Below are positions 9,968 through 20,080 of a stretch of 64,000 bases of DNA, in pieces (position 1 is the first letter of the stretch; every line of letters starts with the position of its first letter). The notes under the pieces were generated by a model. It saw only the letters and a program-made list of their open reading frames with translations, ran no database searches and had not been told where the DNA came from. This DNA is from Comamonadaceae bacterium OS-1 (GTDB taxonomy: Bacteria > Pseudomonadota > Gammaproteobacteria > Burkholderiales > Burkholderiaceae_C): positions 2,356,001 through 2,420,000 of the forward strand of contig AP026969.1 of assembly GCA_027923965.1 (NCBI GenBank). The letters are read 5' to 3'. Both the position numbers and the translations under genes were made by a program.

Positions 9968-11182
9968 ATGAATCCCTTGCTCTCCACCCTCCAGCCCTAC
10001 CCTTTCGAGCGGCTCAAGCAACTTTTCGCCAGCGTCACCCCCAATCCGGCCTACCGCGCCATCAGCCTCGGCATTGGCGAACCCAAGCACGCCACGCCCG
10101 CGTTCATCGAGCAGGCGATGCTGGCAGGCATCAAAGGCCTGTCGGGCTACCCAGCCACCGGCGGCGAACCGGCCCTGCGCACAGCGATGGCGCAATGGAT
10201 CCAGCGCCGCTATGGCCTGGCGCTGAACCCCGCCACCCAGGTGCTGCCGGTGAACGGCTCGCGCGAGGCGCTGTTTGCGTTTGCACAGACAATCATCGAC
10301 CCCACCCAGCCGGGCGCTACCGTGGTCTGCCCGAATCCGTTCTACCAAATCTACGAAGGCGCGGCCCTGCTGGCCGGGGCCACGCCCTACTACGCACCAA
10401 GCGACCCGGCGCGCAACTTCGCGGTGGACTGGGACAGCGTACCTGCCGAAGTCTGGGCCCGCACCCAGCTGCTGTTCGTCTGCTCGCCCGGCAACCCCAC
10501 CGGCGCGGTAATGCCGCTGAGCGAATGGCAAAAGCTGTTCGAGTTGAGCGACAAGCACGGCTTTGTGATTGCCTCGGACGAGTGCTACAGCGAGATCTAC
10601 TTCCGCGACGAACCTCCGCTGGGCGGGCTGGAAGCCGCCGCCCAACTGGGCCGGACCGACTTCAAGAATTTGATCGCCTTCACCAGCCTGTCCAAGCGCA
10701 GCAATGTGCCCGGCCTGCGCAGCGGCTTTGTGGCGGGCGACGCGGCACTCATCCAACCGTTTTTGCTCTACCGCACCTACCACGGCAGCGCCATGGGGCC
10801 GGTGGTGCAGTCGGCCAGCCTGGCGGCCTGGAACGACGAGACCCACGTGGTGGAGAACCGCGCCCTGTACCGCAGCAAATTTGCCCAGGTCACGCCCATC
10901 CTGGCCGAGGTGATGGATGTGGCCCTGCCCGACGCGGGCTTTTACCTGTGGGCGCAGGTGCCCGGCCCGGCGCTGGTGGACGGCCTGGACAGCGATGTCG
11001 CCTTCGCCCGCGACCTGCTGGCTGCCTACAATGTGACCGTGCTGCCCGGCAGCTACCTGGCGCGCGAGGCCCATGGCCAGAACCCCGGCCGCCAGCGCAT
11101 CCGCATGGCCCTGGTGGCCGAAACCGCAGAGTGTGCCGAAGCCGCCCAACGAATCCGCCAATTTATCCAATCCCGTAACTGA
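9968..11182 (+). CDS. dapC: N-succinyl-diaminopimelate aminotransferase
   Basis: DapC is a PLP enzyme converting N-succinyl-2-amino-6-ketopimelate to N-succinyl-diaminopimelate in the succinylase lysine/DAP branch. The 404-residue class I aminotransferase shows [32 protein letters not shown], the cofactor-contacting [11 protein letters not shown] and [10 protein letters not shown], the Schiff-base lysine in [17 protein letters not shown], and the C-terminal arginine in [10 protein letters not shown]. It begins the dapC-dapD-PilU-like-dapE-prmB run, 11 bases before dapD. The order next to dapD and dapE supports DapC over other aminotransferases of the fold. Confidence 0.92.
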   Translation: MNPLLSTLQPYPFERLKQLFASVTPNPAYRAISLGIGEPKHATPAFIEQAMLAGIKGLSGYPATGGEPALRTAMAQWIQRRYGLALNPATQVLPVNGSREALFAFAQTIIDPTQPGATVVCPNPFYQIYEGAALLAGATPYYAPSDPARNFAVDWDSVPAEVWARTQLLFVCSPGNPTGAVMPLSEWQKLFELSDKHGFVIASDECYSEIYFRDEPPLGGLEAAAQLGRTDFKNLIAFTSLSKRSNVPGLRSGFVAGDAALIQPFLLYRTYHGSAMGPVVQSASLAAWNDETHVVENRALYRSKFAQVTPILAEVMDVALPDAGFYLWAQVPGPALVDGLDSDVAFARDLLAAYNVTVLPGSYLAREAHGQNPGRQRIRMALVAETAECAEAAQRIRQFIQSRN

Positions 11183-11193
11183 AAAGTAAAACC

Positions 11194-12018
11194 ATGACAC
11201 AACAACTCCAAGCCACCATCGAAGCCGCATGGGAAGACCGCGCCAACCTGTCGCCCACCGCGTCCACCGCCGAAGTGCGCGATGCCGTCGAGCATGTGCT
11301 GAGCGAGCTGAACAACGGCCACCTGCGCGTGGCCACCCGCGAAGCCGTGGGCCAGTGGACGGTGCACCAGTGGATCAAGAAGGCCGTGCTGCTGTCGTTC
11401 CGCCTGAAAGACAACGAAATCATGCAAGCCGGCTCGCTGGGCTTCTACGACAAGGTGCCCACCAAGTTCGCCCACCTCAGCGCCGAAGAAATGAAGGCCA
11501 CCGGCGTGCGCGTGGTACCGCCCGCCGTAGCCCGCCGCGGCAGCTTCATCGCCAAGGGCGCGGTGCTGATGCCGTCCTACGTGAACATCGGTGCCTATGT
11601 GGGTGAAAACTCCATGGTCGATACCTGGGCCACCGTGGGTTCGTGCGCGCAGATCGGCAAGAACGTGCATTTGAGCGGCGGCGTGGGCATTGGCGGCGTG
11701 CTGGAACCCCTGCAGGCCGGCCCCACCATCATCGAAGACAACTGCTTTGTGGGCGCGCGCTCGGAAGTGGTGGAGGGCGTGATCGTCGAAGAAAACTCGG
11801 TCATCTCCATGGGCGTGTACATCGGCCAGAGCACCCCCATTTACGACCGTGCCACCGACACCGTGACCTATGGCCGCGTGCCCGCCGGTTCGGTGGTGAT
11901 CAGCGGCACCCTGCCCAAGGACGGCGGCAAGTACAGCCTGTACGCGGCCATCATCGTCAAGCGCGTGGACGCGCAAACGCGCTCCAAGACCAGCCTGAAC
12001 GACCTCCTGCGCGACTGA
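11194..12018 (+). CDS. dapD: Tetrahydrodipicolinate N-succinyltransferase
   Basis: DapD transfers succinyl from succinyl-CoA to tetrahydrodipicolinate, the committing step of the succinylase DAP pathway. The 274-residue protein has the N-terminal helical domain ([14 protein letters not shown]) and a left-handed beta-helix of hexapeptide repeats ([47 protein letters not shown]), ending in [20 protein letters not shown], all typical of the trimeric enzyme. It sits between dapC and a pilus ATPase gene. Confidence 0.97.
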   Translation: MTQQLQATIEAAWEDRANLSPTASTAEVRDAVEHVLSELNNGHLRVATREAVGQWTVHQWIKKAVLLSFRLKDNEIMQAGSLGFYDKVPTKFAHLSAEEMKATGVRVVPPAVARRGSFIAKGAVLMPSYVNIGAYVGENSMVDTWATVGSCAQIGKNVHLSGGVGIGGVLEPLQAGPTIIEDNCFVGARSEVVEGVIVEENSVISMGVYIGQSTPIYDRATDTVTYGRVPAGSVVISGTLPKDGGKYSLYAAIIVKRVDAQTRSKTSLNDLLRD

Positions 12019-12046
12019 TCCCACACGACCCTATCGGAGGTAGCCC

Positions 12047-13201
12047 ATGAGCACTATGGAACGCATCCTGCGGTTAATGCAGGAGAAAAAGGCCTCCGAT
12101 GTCTACCTGTCGGCCAACGCACCCGCGCTGATCCGCATCAACGGACAGTGCGTGCCCGTCAACAGCCAGCTGCTGCAAACCGATGCCCCACGCAGCCTGC
12201 TGTCAGAGATTGTGCCGGCCGAGAAAATCACCGAGCTGGAGGCCAGCGGCGAGCTGAACATGGCCATCTCGGTGCCCGGCGTGGGGCGATTCCGCGTCAG
12301 CGCCATGCGCCAGCGCGGCAGCTACTCGGTGGTGGTGCGCTACATCAACGTGGAAGTGCCGCTGCTCAGCAGCCTCAAGGTGCCCGCCATCCTGGGCGAG
12401 CTGGTGATGCAAAAGCGCGGCCTGCTGCTGATGGTGGGCTCTACGGGTGCCGGTAAAACCACCACCCAGGCGGCCATGATCGACCACCGCAACCAGCGTG
12501 CGGGCGGCCATATCCTGACTATCGAAGACCCGATCGAATACCTGTTTAAGAACAAGCGCTCCATCGTCAACCAGCGCGAGATCGGCACCGACACCGCATC
12601 GCTCGAAGTGGCGCTGAAGAACGCGCTGCGCCAAGCCCCGGACGTGATTTTGATTGGCGAAATCCGAGACCGCGAAACCATGTCGGCGGCCATTGCCTAT
12701 GCCCAGACCGGCCATTTGTGCATGGCCACCCTGCACGCCAACAACTCCTACCAGGCGCTGAATCGCATCGTCAACTTCTACCCCGTGGAAGTGCGCGCCA
12801 CCATGCAGGCCGACCTGGCCGTGGCGCTGAACGCCATCGTCTCGCAGCGGCTGGTGCGCACGCCCTCGGGCGAACGCGTGCCCGCGGTGGAGATCATGCT
12901 CAACACCTTGCTGGTGGCCGACATGATCGAAAAAGGCGACATCGGCGGGGTCAAGGATGCCATGGAGAAGTCGCTGGCCGAGGGCTCGCAAACCTTCGAA
13001 AGCGACCTGGCCCGCATGATCACCGACGGCGTGATCGACCGCAAGGAGGGCCTGGCCAACGCCGATTCGGCCACCAACCTGATGTGGCGGCTGCAAAACG
13101 ACTTTGCCCGGGGCAGCCAGAAGGCCGAAATCGAGGTGCAGCAGGCCGAGGCCGACGACGAACCCAGCTTTACCGACTTCACCTTGGATGTGCGGCCATA
13201 A
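12047..13201 (+). CDS. PilT/PilU family type IV pilus retraction-type ATPase
   Basis: This 384-residue hexameric secretion-type ATPase opens with [19 protein letters not shown]. It has Walker A at [18 protein letters not shown], the Asp box [10 protein letters not shown], Walker [15 protein letters not shown] and the His box [15 protein letters not shown]. The C-terminus is extended and acidic ([17 protein letters not shown]), more like PilU than PilT. A GGAGGT ribosome site precedes the ATG. It lies inside a lysine-synthesis gene run, away from any other pilus gene in the window, so it may be a third paralogue besides a usual pilTU pair; that pair cannot be seen here. Confidence 0.92.
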   Translation: MSTMERILRLMQEKKASDVYLSANAPALIRINGQCVPVNSQLLQTDAPRSLLSEIVPAEKITELEASGELNMAISVPGVGRFRVSAMRQRGSYSVVVRYINVEVPLLSSLKVPAILGELVMQKRGLLLMVGSTGAGKTTTQAAMIDHRNQRAGGHILTIEDPIEYLFKNKRSIVNQREIGTDTASLEVALKNALRQAPDVILIGEIRDRETMSAAIAYAQTGHLCMATLHANNSYQALNRIVNFYPVEVRATMQADLAVALNAIVSQRLVRTPSGERVPAVEIMLNTLLVADMIEKGDIGGVKDAMEKSLAEGSQTFESDLARMITDGVIDRKEGLANADSATNLMWRLQNDFARGSQKAEIEVQQAEADDEPSFTDFTLDVRP

Positions 13202-13229
13202 CCTGTGCGGCCTTAATTTTTCCCTATCT

Positions 13230-14423
13230 ATGTCCCAGACCCTGTATTTGGCCGAGCAACTGATTGCCCAGCCCTCCGTCACCCCGGATGACGCGCACTG
13301 CCAGCCCCTGATCGCCGAGCGCCTGGCCCCGCTGGGCTTTGTGTGTGAAACCATCACCAGTGGCCCCGAGAACTTCCGCGTCACCAACCTGTGGGCCGTG
13401 CGCCACAGCACTTACAAGGGTTTTAAGCCCTCTGCGCTGGCTGGATCAGCACAAGCAGCTCCTAAACTCATAGCATTCGCCGGCCACACCGACGTGGTGC
13501 CCACCGGCCCGCTGGCGCAGTGGGGCAGCGACCCCTTCACCCCCACGCACCGTGACGGCAAATTGTTTGGCCGGGGCGCGAGCGACATGAAAACCTCCAT
13601 CGCCGCCTTTGTGGTGGCGGTGGAAGAACTGCTGGCCGCCCAGCCCGACACCCCGCTGTCCATCGCCCTGCTGCTCACCAGCGACGAAGAAGGCCCGTCG
13701 GTAGACGGCACGGTGGTGGTTTGCAAGCTGCTGCAAGAGCGTGGCGAAAAAATCGATTACTGCATCGTTGGCGAGCCCACGGCGGTGGAGCGCACCGGCG
13801 ACATGGTCAAGAACGGCCGCCGCGGCAGCATGAGCGGCAAGCTCACCATCCGCGGCGTGCAGGGCCACATCGCCTACCCGCAGCTGGCCAAAAACCCCAT
13901 CCACCTGGCCATGCCCGCCCTGGCCGAGCTGGTGGCTACCGCCTGGGACGGCGGCAACGCCTTCTTCCAGCCCACCAGCTGGCAAATGAGCAACATCCAC
14001 GCGGGCACCGGTGCCAACAACGTCATTCCCGGCACCGTGGTGGTGGACTTCAACTTCCGCTTCTGCACCGAATCCACGCCCGACGGCCTGCAGCGCCGCG
14101 TGCACGAGGTGCTGGACCGCCACGGCCTCAGCTACGACATCGCCTGGACGGTGGGCGGCCTGCCCTTCTTGACCACCCCCGGCACCCTGGTCGACGCGGT
14201 GCGCGCCGCCATCCTGGCCGAGACCGGCATCACCACCGAACTCTCGACCACCGGCGGCACCAGCGATGCGCGCTTCATCGCCCAGATCTGCCCGCAGGTC
14301 ATTGAATGCGGCCCGCCCAACGCCACCATCCACAAGATCGACGAGCACATCGCGGTGGCCGACATCGAGCCGCTGAAAAACATCTACCGCCGTACGCTCG
14401 AAAATTTGTCTGCTCTGCCATGA
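13230..14423 (+). CDS. dapE: Succinyl-diaminopimelate desuccinylase
   Basis: DapE is a dizinc hydrolase that releases succinate from N-succinyl-diaminopimelate. The 397-residue M20-family protein shows the metal ligands in [11 protein letters not shown] and [15 protein letters not shown], the catalytic Glu in [12 protein letters not shown], and GGTSDARFI and [14 protein letters not shown] near the end. It is about 20 residues longer than common DapE proteins. The excess lies at residues about 59-78, between WAVR and KLIAFAGH, exactly where a dispersed palindromic element is inserted in frame. The start [12 protein letters not shown] is canonical, and the stop overlaps prmB (ATGA). Confidence 0.95.
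   Translation: MSQTLYLAEQLIAQPSVTPDDAHCQPLIAERLAPLGFVCETITSGPENFRVTNLWAVRHSTYKGFKPSALAGSAQAAPKLIAFAGHTDVVPTGPLAQWGSDPFTPTHRDGKLFGRGASDMKTSIAAFVVAVEELLAAQPDTPLSIALLLTSDEEGPSVDGTVVVCKLLQERGEKIDYCIVGEPTAVERTGDMVKNGRRGSMSGKLTIRGVQGHIAYPQLAKNPIHLAMPALAELVATAWDGGNAFFQPTSWQMSNIHAGTGANNVIPGTVVVDFNFRFCTESTPDGLQRRVHEVLDRHGLSYDIAWTVGGLPFLTTPGTLVDAVRAAILAETGITTELSTTGGTSDARFIAQICPQVIECGPPNATIHKIDEHIAVADIEPLKNIYRRTLENLSALP
13420..13480. repeat. Dispersed palindromic element, in-frame copy in dapE
   Basis: GTTTTAAGCCCTCTGCGCT ... CAGCACAAGCAGCT ... CATAGCATT aligns end to end with intergenic copy K (GTTTTAGGCCTCTAGCGCT ... AAAGCTACG ... AATAGCAT). Its middle (GCTGCTTGTGCT on the minus strand, then ATCCAGCCAGC) is nearly identical to copy A. 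It adds about 20 codons to dapE next to the first metal ligand. Confidence 0.8.
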
Positions 14424-15286
14424 ACGTCCTCCAACTCATCGAACAATCCGCCGCCCAGCTGGAGGCCGCAGGCGTGTCCTTCGGCCACGGCACCACCAAT
14501 GCCTTCGACGAGGCCGCCTGGCTGGTGATGTGGAAGCTGGGCCTGCCGCTGGACGATCTGGATGCTGTAGAAAATCAGCCCCTCACGCTGGACCAGCAAG
14601 CACAAGTAGCTACACTTTTGGAAGCACGCATCCTCAGCCGCAAGCCCGCCGCCTACCTCACGCAAGAGGCCTGGCTGCAGGGCGTGCCGTTTTACGTGGA
14701 CGAGCGCGCCATCGTGCCGCGCAGCTTCATCGCCGAGCTGCTGATGGACGGCGGCATCGACTACTGGCTGCGCGAGGAATCCTACCGCGTGCTCGACCTG
14801 TGCACCGGCAACGGCAGCCTGGCCGTGCTGGCGGCCATGGTCTACCCCGACGTGCAGGTTACCGCCGCCGACATCAGCCCCGAGGCCCTGGCCGTGGCCC
14901 GCATCAATGTGGACAAGCACAGCCTGCAAAGGCGCATCACCCTGGTGGAATCGGACGGCCTGGCCCAGGTGGGCGGCCCGTTTGACCTGATTTTGTGCAA
15001 CCCGCCCTACGTCAACAGCCAGAGCATGGCCGCCCTGCCCGCCGAGTACCAGGCCGAGCCCGCACTGGCGCTGGAGGGCGGGAAAGACGGTATGGACTTT
15101 GTCCGCAAACTGCTGCAAGAGGTTTCTGCGAAAATGGCCCCTCTCGCGGTGCTGGTTCTGGAAATCGGCAACGAGCGCGAACACTTTGAAGCCGCCTTCC
15201 CCGCGCTCGAAGTGGTGTGGTTAGACACCAGCGCAGGCGAAGACCAAGTGCTCTTGGTCACCCGCGAAGCCCTCGCTTCCCTTTAG
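14420..15286 (+). CDS. prmB: Ribosomal protein L3 glutamine N5-methyltransferase
   Basis: PrmB methylates the side-chain amide of a glutamine in ribosomal protein uL3. The 288-residue protein has the HemK-family helical N-terminus, [13 protein letters not shown], the SAM-binding motif [16 protein letters not shown] and the catalytic NPPY in [14 protein letters not shown], followed by [26 protein letters not shown] and the IPRSF-like element favour PrmB over PrmC. Residues about 48-69 ([20 protein letters not shown]) coincide with a copy of the dispersed element. The start overlaps the dapE stop. Confidence 0.92.
   Translation: MNVLQLIEQSAAQLEAAGVSFGHGTTNAFDEAAWLVMWKLGLPLDDLDAVENQPLTLDQQAQVATLLEARILSRKPAAYLTQEAWLQGVPFYVDERAIVPRSFIAELLMDGGIDYWLREESYRVLDLCTGNGSLAVLAAMVYPDVQVTAADISPEALAVARINVDKHSLQRRITLVESDGLAQVGGPFDLILCNPPYVNSQSMAALPAEYQAEPALALEGGKDGMDFVRKLLQEVSAKMAPLAVLVLEIGNEREHFEAAFPALEVVWLDTSAGEDQVLLVTREALASL
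14563..14625. repeat. Dispersed palindromic element, in-frame copy in prmB
   Basis: On the minus strand it reads CCAAAAGTGTAGCTACTTGT then GCTT, later TCCAGC and GCTGATTTTC, following copy A. The protein segment length is close to that of ordinary PrmB, so this may be a replacement rather than an added block, or partly chance. Confidence 0.5.
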
Positions 15287-15324
15287 TTTTTTTCGATCAC
15301 CGCCCCGTGGTGATCCAGTTCACC

Positions 15325-17268
15325 ATGATCACCCTGAAAAACGTCGTTCTGCGCCGCAGCGCCAAAGTCCTGCTGGATAGCGCCAATGTCACCATCAACC
15401 CCGGCGAAAAGGTCGGCCTGGTGGGCCGCAACGGCGCGGGCAAATCCACGCTGTTTGCGCTGCTCAACGGCACGCTGCACGAAGACGGCGGCGACTTTTA
15501 CGTGCCTGCGCAGTGGCGGCTGGCCCAGGTGGCCCAGGACATGCCCGAAACCGACCAAAGCGCCACCGACTTCGTGGTCGAGGGCGACACCAACCTGCTG
15601 GCCGCCCAGCAGGAAGTTGATGCCTCCGAGCTGACCGAAGATGGCGAGCGCATGGCCAACGCCTACATGGCGCTGTACGACGCAGGCTCGGGCGACGCAC
15701 AGGCCCGGGCGCAGGCGCTGATCTTGGGCCTGGGCTTCAAAACCACCGAACTGGACAACCCGGTGAACAGCTTCTCGGGTGGCTGGCGCATGCGCCTGCA
15801 ACTGGCACGCGCGCTGATGTGCCCGTCGGACCTGATGCTGCTGGACGAACCCACCAACCACTTGGACTTGGACGCACTGGTGTGGCTGGAAGCCTGGCTC
15901 AAGCGCTACACCGGCACCATGCTGGTCATCAGCCATGACCGCGAATTCCTGGATGCCATCACCGACGTGACGGTGCACATCGAGACCGCCAAGCTCAACC
16001 GCTACGGCGGCAACTACAGCAAGTTTGAAGACATGCGCGCCGAGAAGATGGAGCAGCAGTCGGCATCGTTCAGCAAACAGCAGGACAAGATTGCCCACCT
16101 GCAGAAATTCATCTCGCGCTTCAAGGCCCAGGCCAGCAAGGCCAAGCAGGCGCAAAGCCGGGTCAAGGCGCTGGACCGCATGGAAAAGATCGCGCCGCTG
16201 CTGGCCGAGGCCGAATTCACTTTCGAGTTCAAAGAGCCCGCCAACCTGCCCAACCCCATGCTGTCGATGTCGGATGCCACCTTTGGCTACCCCGCACCCG
16301 AAGACGCGCCCGAAGGCACCGGCCCCACGGTCATCGTGCAAAAGGTCAATAAGTCGGTGCTGGCAGGCCAGCGCATCGGCATTCTGGGTGCCAACGGCCA
16401 GGGTAAATCCACCCTGGTGAAAACCGTGGCCCGCGCGCTCACGCCCATCCACGGCGAGATTCTGGAAGGCAAGGGCCTGAACATCGGCTACTTTGCCCAG
16501 CAAGAGCTGGACGTGCTGCGCCCCGCCGACACCCCGCTGGAGCACATGATCCGCCTGGTAAAGGAAACCACCGCCGCAGGCAAGCTGGCCGGCCAGGGCA
16601 CGCGCGAGCAGGACCTGCGCAGCTTTCTGGGCACCTTCAACTTCAGCGGCGACATGGTCAAGCAGGCCGTGGGCAGCATGAGCGGCGGCGAAAAAGCCCG
16701 CCTGGTGCTGTGCATGATCGTCTGGCAGCGCCCGAACCTGCTGCTGCTGGATGAGCCTACCAACCACCTGGACCTGGCCACCCGCGAAGCCCTGGCGATG
16801 GCGCTGAACGAATTCGAAGGTACGGTGATGCTGGTCAGCCACGACCGCGCCCTGCTGCGCTCGGTGTGCGACGAGTTCTGGATGGTCTCGCGCGGCGGCG
16901 TGGAGCCGTTTGACGGCGACCTGGACGACTACCAGCGCTATCTGCTCGACGAAGCCAAGCGCATGCGCGAAGCCGCCAAGGAAGCGGGCAAGGTGGCAGC
17001 ACCTCCTCCCGCGCCGGTGGTGGTGGCCGCCCCGGTGGTCAACACCAAGGCCTTGCAGCGCGACCTGGACAAGATCGACACCGAGATGGCCGCCCTGCAA
17101 CTGGAAAAAGACGGTCTGGACGAAAAGCTGGCCGCGGCCAGGAATCCATTCGAGATCGGCCAAGCCGGCAAGCGCCTCAAAAAGGTCACCGCCGACATGG
17201 CTGCGCTGGAAGTGCGCTGGATGGCGCTGTCGGAGCAGCTGGAATCCGCCGGTGCCATGGCCAATTAA
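15325..17268 (+). CDS. ABC-F family ATPase (YheS/Uup-like)
   Basis: This 647-residue soluble ABC protein has two nucleotide-binding domains and no membrane segments, which is the ABC-F architecture of ribosome-associated translation factors. Domain 1: GRNGAGKSTLFALL, signature FSGGWRMRLQLARAL, Walker B LMLLDEPTNHLDLDA. An inter-domain linker follows (about 240-300, rich in Lys and Gln). Domain 2: GANGQGKSTLVKT, MSGGEKARLVL, LLLLDEPTNHLDLAT. A C-terminal coiled coil (about 575-640, LQRDLDKIDTEMAALQLEK) follows an Ala/Pro hinge. The start MITLKNVVLRRSAKVLL is typical; the upstream open frame overlaps prmB and is rejected. YheS seems the nearest relative. Confidence 0.92.
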   Translation: MITLKNVVLRRSAKVLLDSANVTINPGEKVGLVGRNGAGKSTLFALLNGTLHEDGGDFYVPAQWRLAQVAQDMPETDQSATDFVVEGDTNLLAAQQEVDASELTEDGERMANAYMALYDAGSGDAQARAQALILGLGFKTTELDNPVNSFSGGWRMRLQLARALMCPSDLMLLDEPTNHLDLDALVWLEAWLKRYTGTMLVISHDREFLDAITDVTVHIETAKLNRYGGNYSKFEDMRAEKMEQQSASFSKQQDKIAHLQKFISRFKAQASKAKQAQSRVKALDRMEKIAPLLAEAEFTFEFKEPANLPNPMLSMSDATFGYPAPEDAPEGTGPTVIVQKVNKSVLAGQRIGILGANGQGKSTLVKTVARALTPIHGEILEGKGLNIGYFAQQELDVLRPADTPLEHMIRLVKETTAAGKLAGQGTREQDLRSFLGTFNFSGDMVKQAVGSMSGGEKARLVLCMIVWQRPNLLLLDEPTNHLDLATREALAMALNEFEGTVMLVSHDRALLRSVCDEFWMVSRGGVEPFDGDLDDYQRYLLDEAKRMREAAKEAGKVAAPPPAPVVVAAPVVNTKALQRDLDKIDTEMAALQLEKDGLDEKLAAARNPFEIGQAGKRLKKVTADMAALEVRWMALSEQLESAGAMAN

Positions 17269-17388
17269 CGTGACATAACTGGCATGGCCCGGGATGCGCT
17301 GCAGCCGGGTCTACGAAAGTGAACGCCAAGCTTCACAAAGACAAGGTACATTCCGGGTTCTTGCAAACTTTGTATACGGAGATTTTTT

Positions 17389-17637
17389 ATGTTTTCTTTG
17401 ATCGGCACCATCATCGTAGGTTTGATCGTGGGCTTGATTGCCCGGGCCGTGAAGCCCGGTGACGACAAGCTGGGCTTCATCATGACGGCGATTCTGGGTA
17501 TTGCCGGCTCGTTCGGTGCCAGCTTCATCGGCCAAAAGATGGGCTGGTATGCGCCCGGCGCGGCGGCTGGCTGGATTGCCTCGGTGGTCGGCGCCATCGT
17601 CTTGCTGGTGATCTACGGTATGGTGGCCAAGAAGTAA
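17389..17637 (+). CDS. GlsB/YeaQ/YmgE family small membrane protein
   Basis: The protein has 82 residues and three predicted membrane segments: LIGTIIVGLIVGLIARAV, GFIMTAILGIAGSFGASFIG and AGWIASVVGAIVLLVIYGMV. It carries the family glycines and the KPGDDKLGF loop. These are stress-associated inner-membrane proteins whose molecular role is unclear. An ACGGAGA ribosome site precedes the ATG. A strong terminator lies 33 bases after the stop, so it is probably a monocistronic unit. Confidence 0.9.
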   Translation: MFSLIGTIIVGLIVGLIARAVKPGDDKLGFIMTAILGIAGSFGASFIGQKMGWYAPGAAAGWIASVVGAIVLLVIYGMVAKK

Positions 17638-17670
17638 AGCGCCACAGAACTTGCACTTGGTGCAGAAATA

Positions 17671-17709
17671 AAAGGGGCTTGCGCCAAACGGGTGCAAGCC
17701 CCTTTTTTT
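17671..17709 (+). terminator. Rho-independent terminator after the YeaQ-type gene
   Basis: AAAGGGGCTTGC (17671-17682) pairs with GCAAGCCCCTTT (17694-17705), extended by GCC/GGT next to a 5-base loop, and a run of T follows. This is a textbook intrinsic terminator. Confidence 0.92.
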
Positions 17710-17746
17710 GCACCGTTTTGGCTCAAATAATTCATTTTAATTTTTA

Positions 17747-17775
17747 TTGATTTATTTGATTCAATTTGCTATCTT
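17747..17775 (+). promoter_or_regulatory. Putative sigma-70 promoter of the amino-acid ABC transporter operon
   Basis: TTGATT (17747-17752) and TATCTT (17770-17775) are separated by exactly 17 bases in a locally AT-rich stretch, about 75 bases upstream of the binding-protein start. Each box matches the consensus at 4 of 6 positions. Prediction only. Confidence 0.45.
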
Positions 17776-17851
17776 TACGGCTCCAGACATTTGCAATGCA
17801 CACCGCTGTCGGAAATTCATTTTTCAACCCGGTTTTTCAGGAGTAGCCCGC

Positions 17852-18640
17852 ATGAAATTCACATCCCTTGCTGCCACCGTCGCCCTGACGGTCGCCACCT
17901 TTGCCACGGCCACCTCGGCCCTGGCTGCCGACTGGACGGTCGGTGCCAACATCGGCAACGTGCCCTGGGAGTTCCAGGACGCGACCGGCAAGTTTGTCGG
18001 CTTCGAGATCGATCTGGTCAACGAAGTCGCCAAGCGCGCAGGCAAGTCGGTGCAGATCGAGAATATTCCGTTCAACGGCCTGTTCCCCGCCGTGCAGTCG
18101 GGCCGCATCCAGATCGCGGTATCCAGCATCACCATCACGCCCAAGCGCCTGGAGTCGCTGGCCTTTGCCCAGCCCTACTACGACAGCGACCAATCCCTGT
18201 CGGTACTCAAAGCCACCAAGATCGACAAGCTGGAAGACCTGGCCGGCAAGACCGTGGGCGTGGATACCGCCTCCACCGGCGACATCTATGCCACGCAGAA
18301 CACCGCCAAGCTGAAAATCGCCACCATCTCCCGCTACGAAGGACTGGCCCCCGCCATGCTGGACCTGGCATCGGGCCGCATCGACGGCTACATCAGCGAC
18401 ATCCCGGCGGTGGAGTACTACATCAAGGACAAACCGCAGTACCGCATTGCCGCGCGCATTCCCACCAACGAGCGCTATTCCTTCATGTTTGCCAAGAACT
18501 TTGCGGATGCGGCCAAGGTGAACGAGATCCTGACCACGCTGAAGAAAGAGGGCTTTGTGTCTGCCACCCACAAAAAGTGGTTTGGCACCACTCCGCCCGA
18601 TACATCCTCCAGCGTGATGGTGATGGACGTTCCCAAGTAA
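17852..18640 (+). CDS. Amino-acid-type ABC transporter substrate-binding protein
   Basis: This 262-residue family 3 periplasmic binding protein has a signal peptide (MKFTSLAATVALTVATFATATSALA, cleavage before ADWTVG). The mature part has the type II fold marks GFEIDLVNEVAKRAGK, FPAVQSGRIQIAVSSITITPKRLESLAFAQPYY, GKTVGVDTASTGDIYA and MFAKNFADAAKVNEIL. GGAG lies before the ATG. Permease and ATPase genes follow directly. The ligand cannot be read from sequence; the downstream hydantoinase and ureidoglycolate lyase suggest a ureide, N-carbamoyl or cyclic-amide compound rather than an ordinary amino acid, which is inference. Confidence 0.92.
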   Translation: MKFTSLAATVALTVATFATATSALAADWTVGANIGNVPWEFQDATGKFVGFEIDLVNEVAKRAGKSVQIENIPFNGLFPAVQSGRIQIAVSSITITPKRLESLAFAQPYYDSDQSLSVLKATKIDKLEDLAGKTVGVDTASTGDIYATQNTAKLKIATISRYEGLAPAMLDLASGRIDGYISDIPAVEYYIKDKPQYRIAARIPTNERYSFMFAKNFADAAKVNEILTTLKKEGFVSATHKKWFGTTPPDTSSSVMVMDVPK

Positions 18641-18661
18641 TCAGAACCTGACGGCCCCCGC

Positions 18662-19333
18662 ATGAATCTGCTCGACACCTTCTTCAACTGGCCGGTTTTC
18701 CGGGATGCCCTGCCTTTGCTGCTGCAGGGGCTGTGGACCACGATTCTGCTGGGGGCCGTGAGCATTGCGCTGGGCTTTGTGGGCGGCTTGCTGCTGGCGC
18801 TGGTGCGGCTGTACGGCCCCACCTGGTTGCGCACCGTGGCCCGCATCTATATCGACGTGTTCCGCTCGATTCCGCTGCTGGTCTTGCTGGTGCTGGTGTA
18901 CTACGCCCTGCCCTTTGTGGGCATCCGGCTCACATCGTTTGCCGCCGCCACCACCGCGCTGTCGCTGGTGTCGTGCGCGTACACGGCAGAAATCATGCGG
19001 GCGGGCATCGAGGCCATTCCCAAAGGCCAGTTCGAAGCGGCCGATGCCATTGGCCTGGGGTTTTTCAGCAGCATGCGCGACGTGGTGCTGCCCCAGGCCT
19101 TGCGCATCGTGGTACCGCCGCTGACCAGCAACTGCATCAATGTGCTCAAAGACACGGCCCTGGCCTCGGTGGTAGCCATGCCCGATCTGCTGAAACAGGC
19201 CACCCAGGCCCAGGCCCTGGCCGCCAACCCCACGCCCTTGATCGGCGCAGCCGTGCTGTATTTGCTGCTGTTGCTGCCACTGGTGCGGCTGGTGGGCTTT
19301 TTTGAAGCGCGGCACCGTGCTGCCACACGCTAA
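18662..19333 (+). CDS. Amino-acid-type ABC transporter permease
   Basis: The 223-residue inner-membrane protein of the HisMQ/GlnP family has five likely spans. N-terminal [23 protein letters not shown] is typical. The EAA loop reads [33 protein letters not shown], and [15 protein letters not shown] follows. A single permease gene implies a homodimeric pore. It lies between the binding protein (21 bases upstream) and the ATPase (7 bases downstream). Confidence 0.95.
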   Translation: MNLLDTFFNWPVFRDALPLLLQGLWTTILLGAVSIALGFVGGLLLALVRLYGPTWLRTVARIYIDVFRSIPLLVLLVLVYYALPFVGIRLTSFAAATTALSLVSCAYTAEIMRAGIEAIPKGQFEAADAIGLGFFSSMRDVVLPQALRIVVPPLTSNCINVLKDTALASVVAMPDLLKQATQAQALAANPTPLIGAAVLYLLLLLPLVRLVGFFEARHRAATR

Positions 19334-19340
19334 GAACAAT

Positions 19341-20075
19341 ATGACGGCACTTATCCAAATCCGCGGGCTGTGCAAGTCCTACGGTGCATTCCAAGCCCTG
19401 CACAGCATCGACCTCGACGTGAATGCCGGGGAAGTGGTGGTGGTGATCGGCCCATCGGGCTCGGGCAAATCCACGCTGATCCGCTGCATCAACCTGCTGG
19501 AGGATTACCAGGGCGGCGAGATCCTGGTGGACGGCGAAAAAGTGGTGCGCGGCAAGGCCCTGGCCAAGGTGCGTGCCGAGGTGGGCATGGTGTTCCAGAG
19601 CTTCAACCTGTTTCCGCACCTCACGGCCCTGGCCAATGTGGCGCTGGGCCCGCTGCGGGTGCGCCACATGCCCAAGCGCGAGGCCGAAGCCCGCGCCCTG
19701 GCCCTGCTGGACAAGGTGGGCCTGGCCGCACACGCCCACAAACTGCCCGGCCAGTTGTCGGGCGGCCAGCAGCAGCGGGTGGCGATTGCCCGGGCCCTGG
19801 CCATGGAGCCCAAGGTGCTGCTGTTTGACGAGCCCACCTCGGCCCTGGACCCGGAAATGGTGGGCGAGGTGCTGGACGTGATGCAAGCCCTGGCGCGCAC
19901 CGGCGTGACCATGGTGATCGTGACCCACGAAATGGGCTTTGCCCGCCGCGTGGCCGACCGGGTGATCTTTATGGAGGCCGGGCGGGTGATCGAACAGGCA
20001 CCGCCCGCCGAATTCTTCAGCGCGCCCCGCGAGGAGCGCACCCAGGCCTTTCTGCAGGCCATTCTTCAACACTGA
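19341..20075 (+). CDS. Amino-acid-type ABC transporter ATP-binding protein
   Basis: The 244-residue GlnQ/HisP-type ATPase has Walker [17 protein letters not shown]-loop [17 protein letters not shown], signature [17 protein letters not shown], Walker [19 protein letters not shown] and H-loop [16 protein letters not shown]. The ATG at 19341 gives the normal family length. It energises the permease just upstream. The class V aminotransferase-fold gene begins 5 bases after its stop, so transport and catabolic genes are one unit. Confidence 0.96.
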   Translation: MTALIQIRGLCKSYGAFQALHSIDLDVNAGEVVVVIGPSGSGKSTLIRCINLLEDYQGGEILVDGEKVVRGKALAKVRAEVGMVFQSFNLFPHLTALANVALGPLRVRHMPKREAEARALALLDKVGLAAHAHKLPGQLSGGQQQRVAIARALAMEPKVLLFDEPTSALDPEMVGEVLDVMQALARTGVTMVIVTHEMGFARRVADRVIFMEAGRVIEQAPPAEFFSAPREERTQAFLQAILQH

Positions 20076-20080
20076 TTTTT

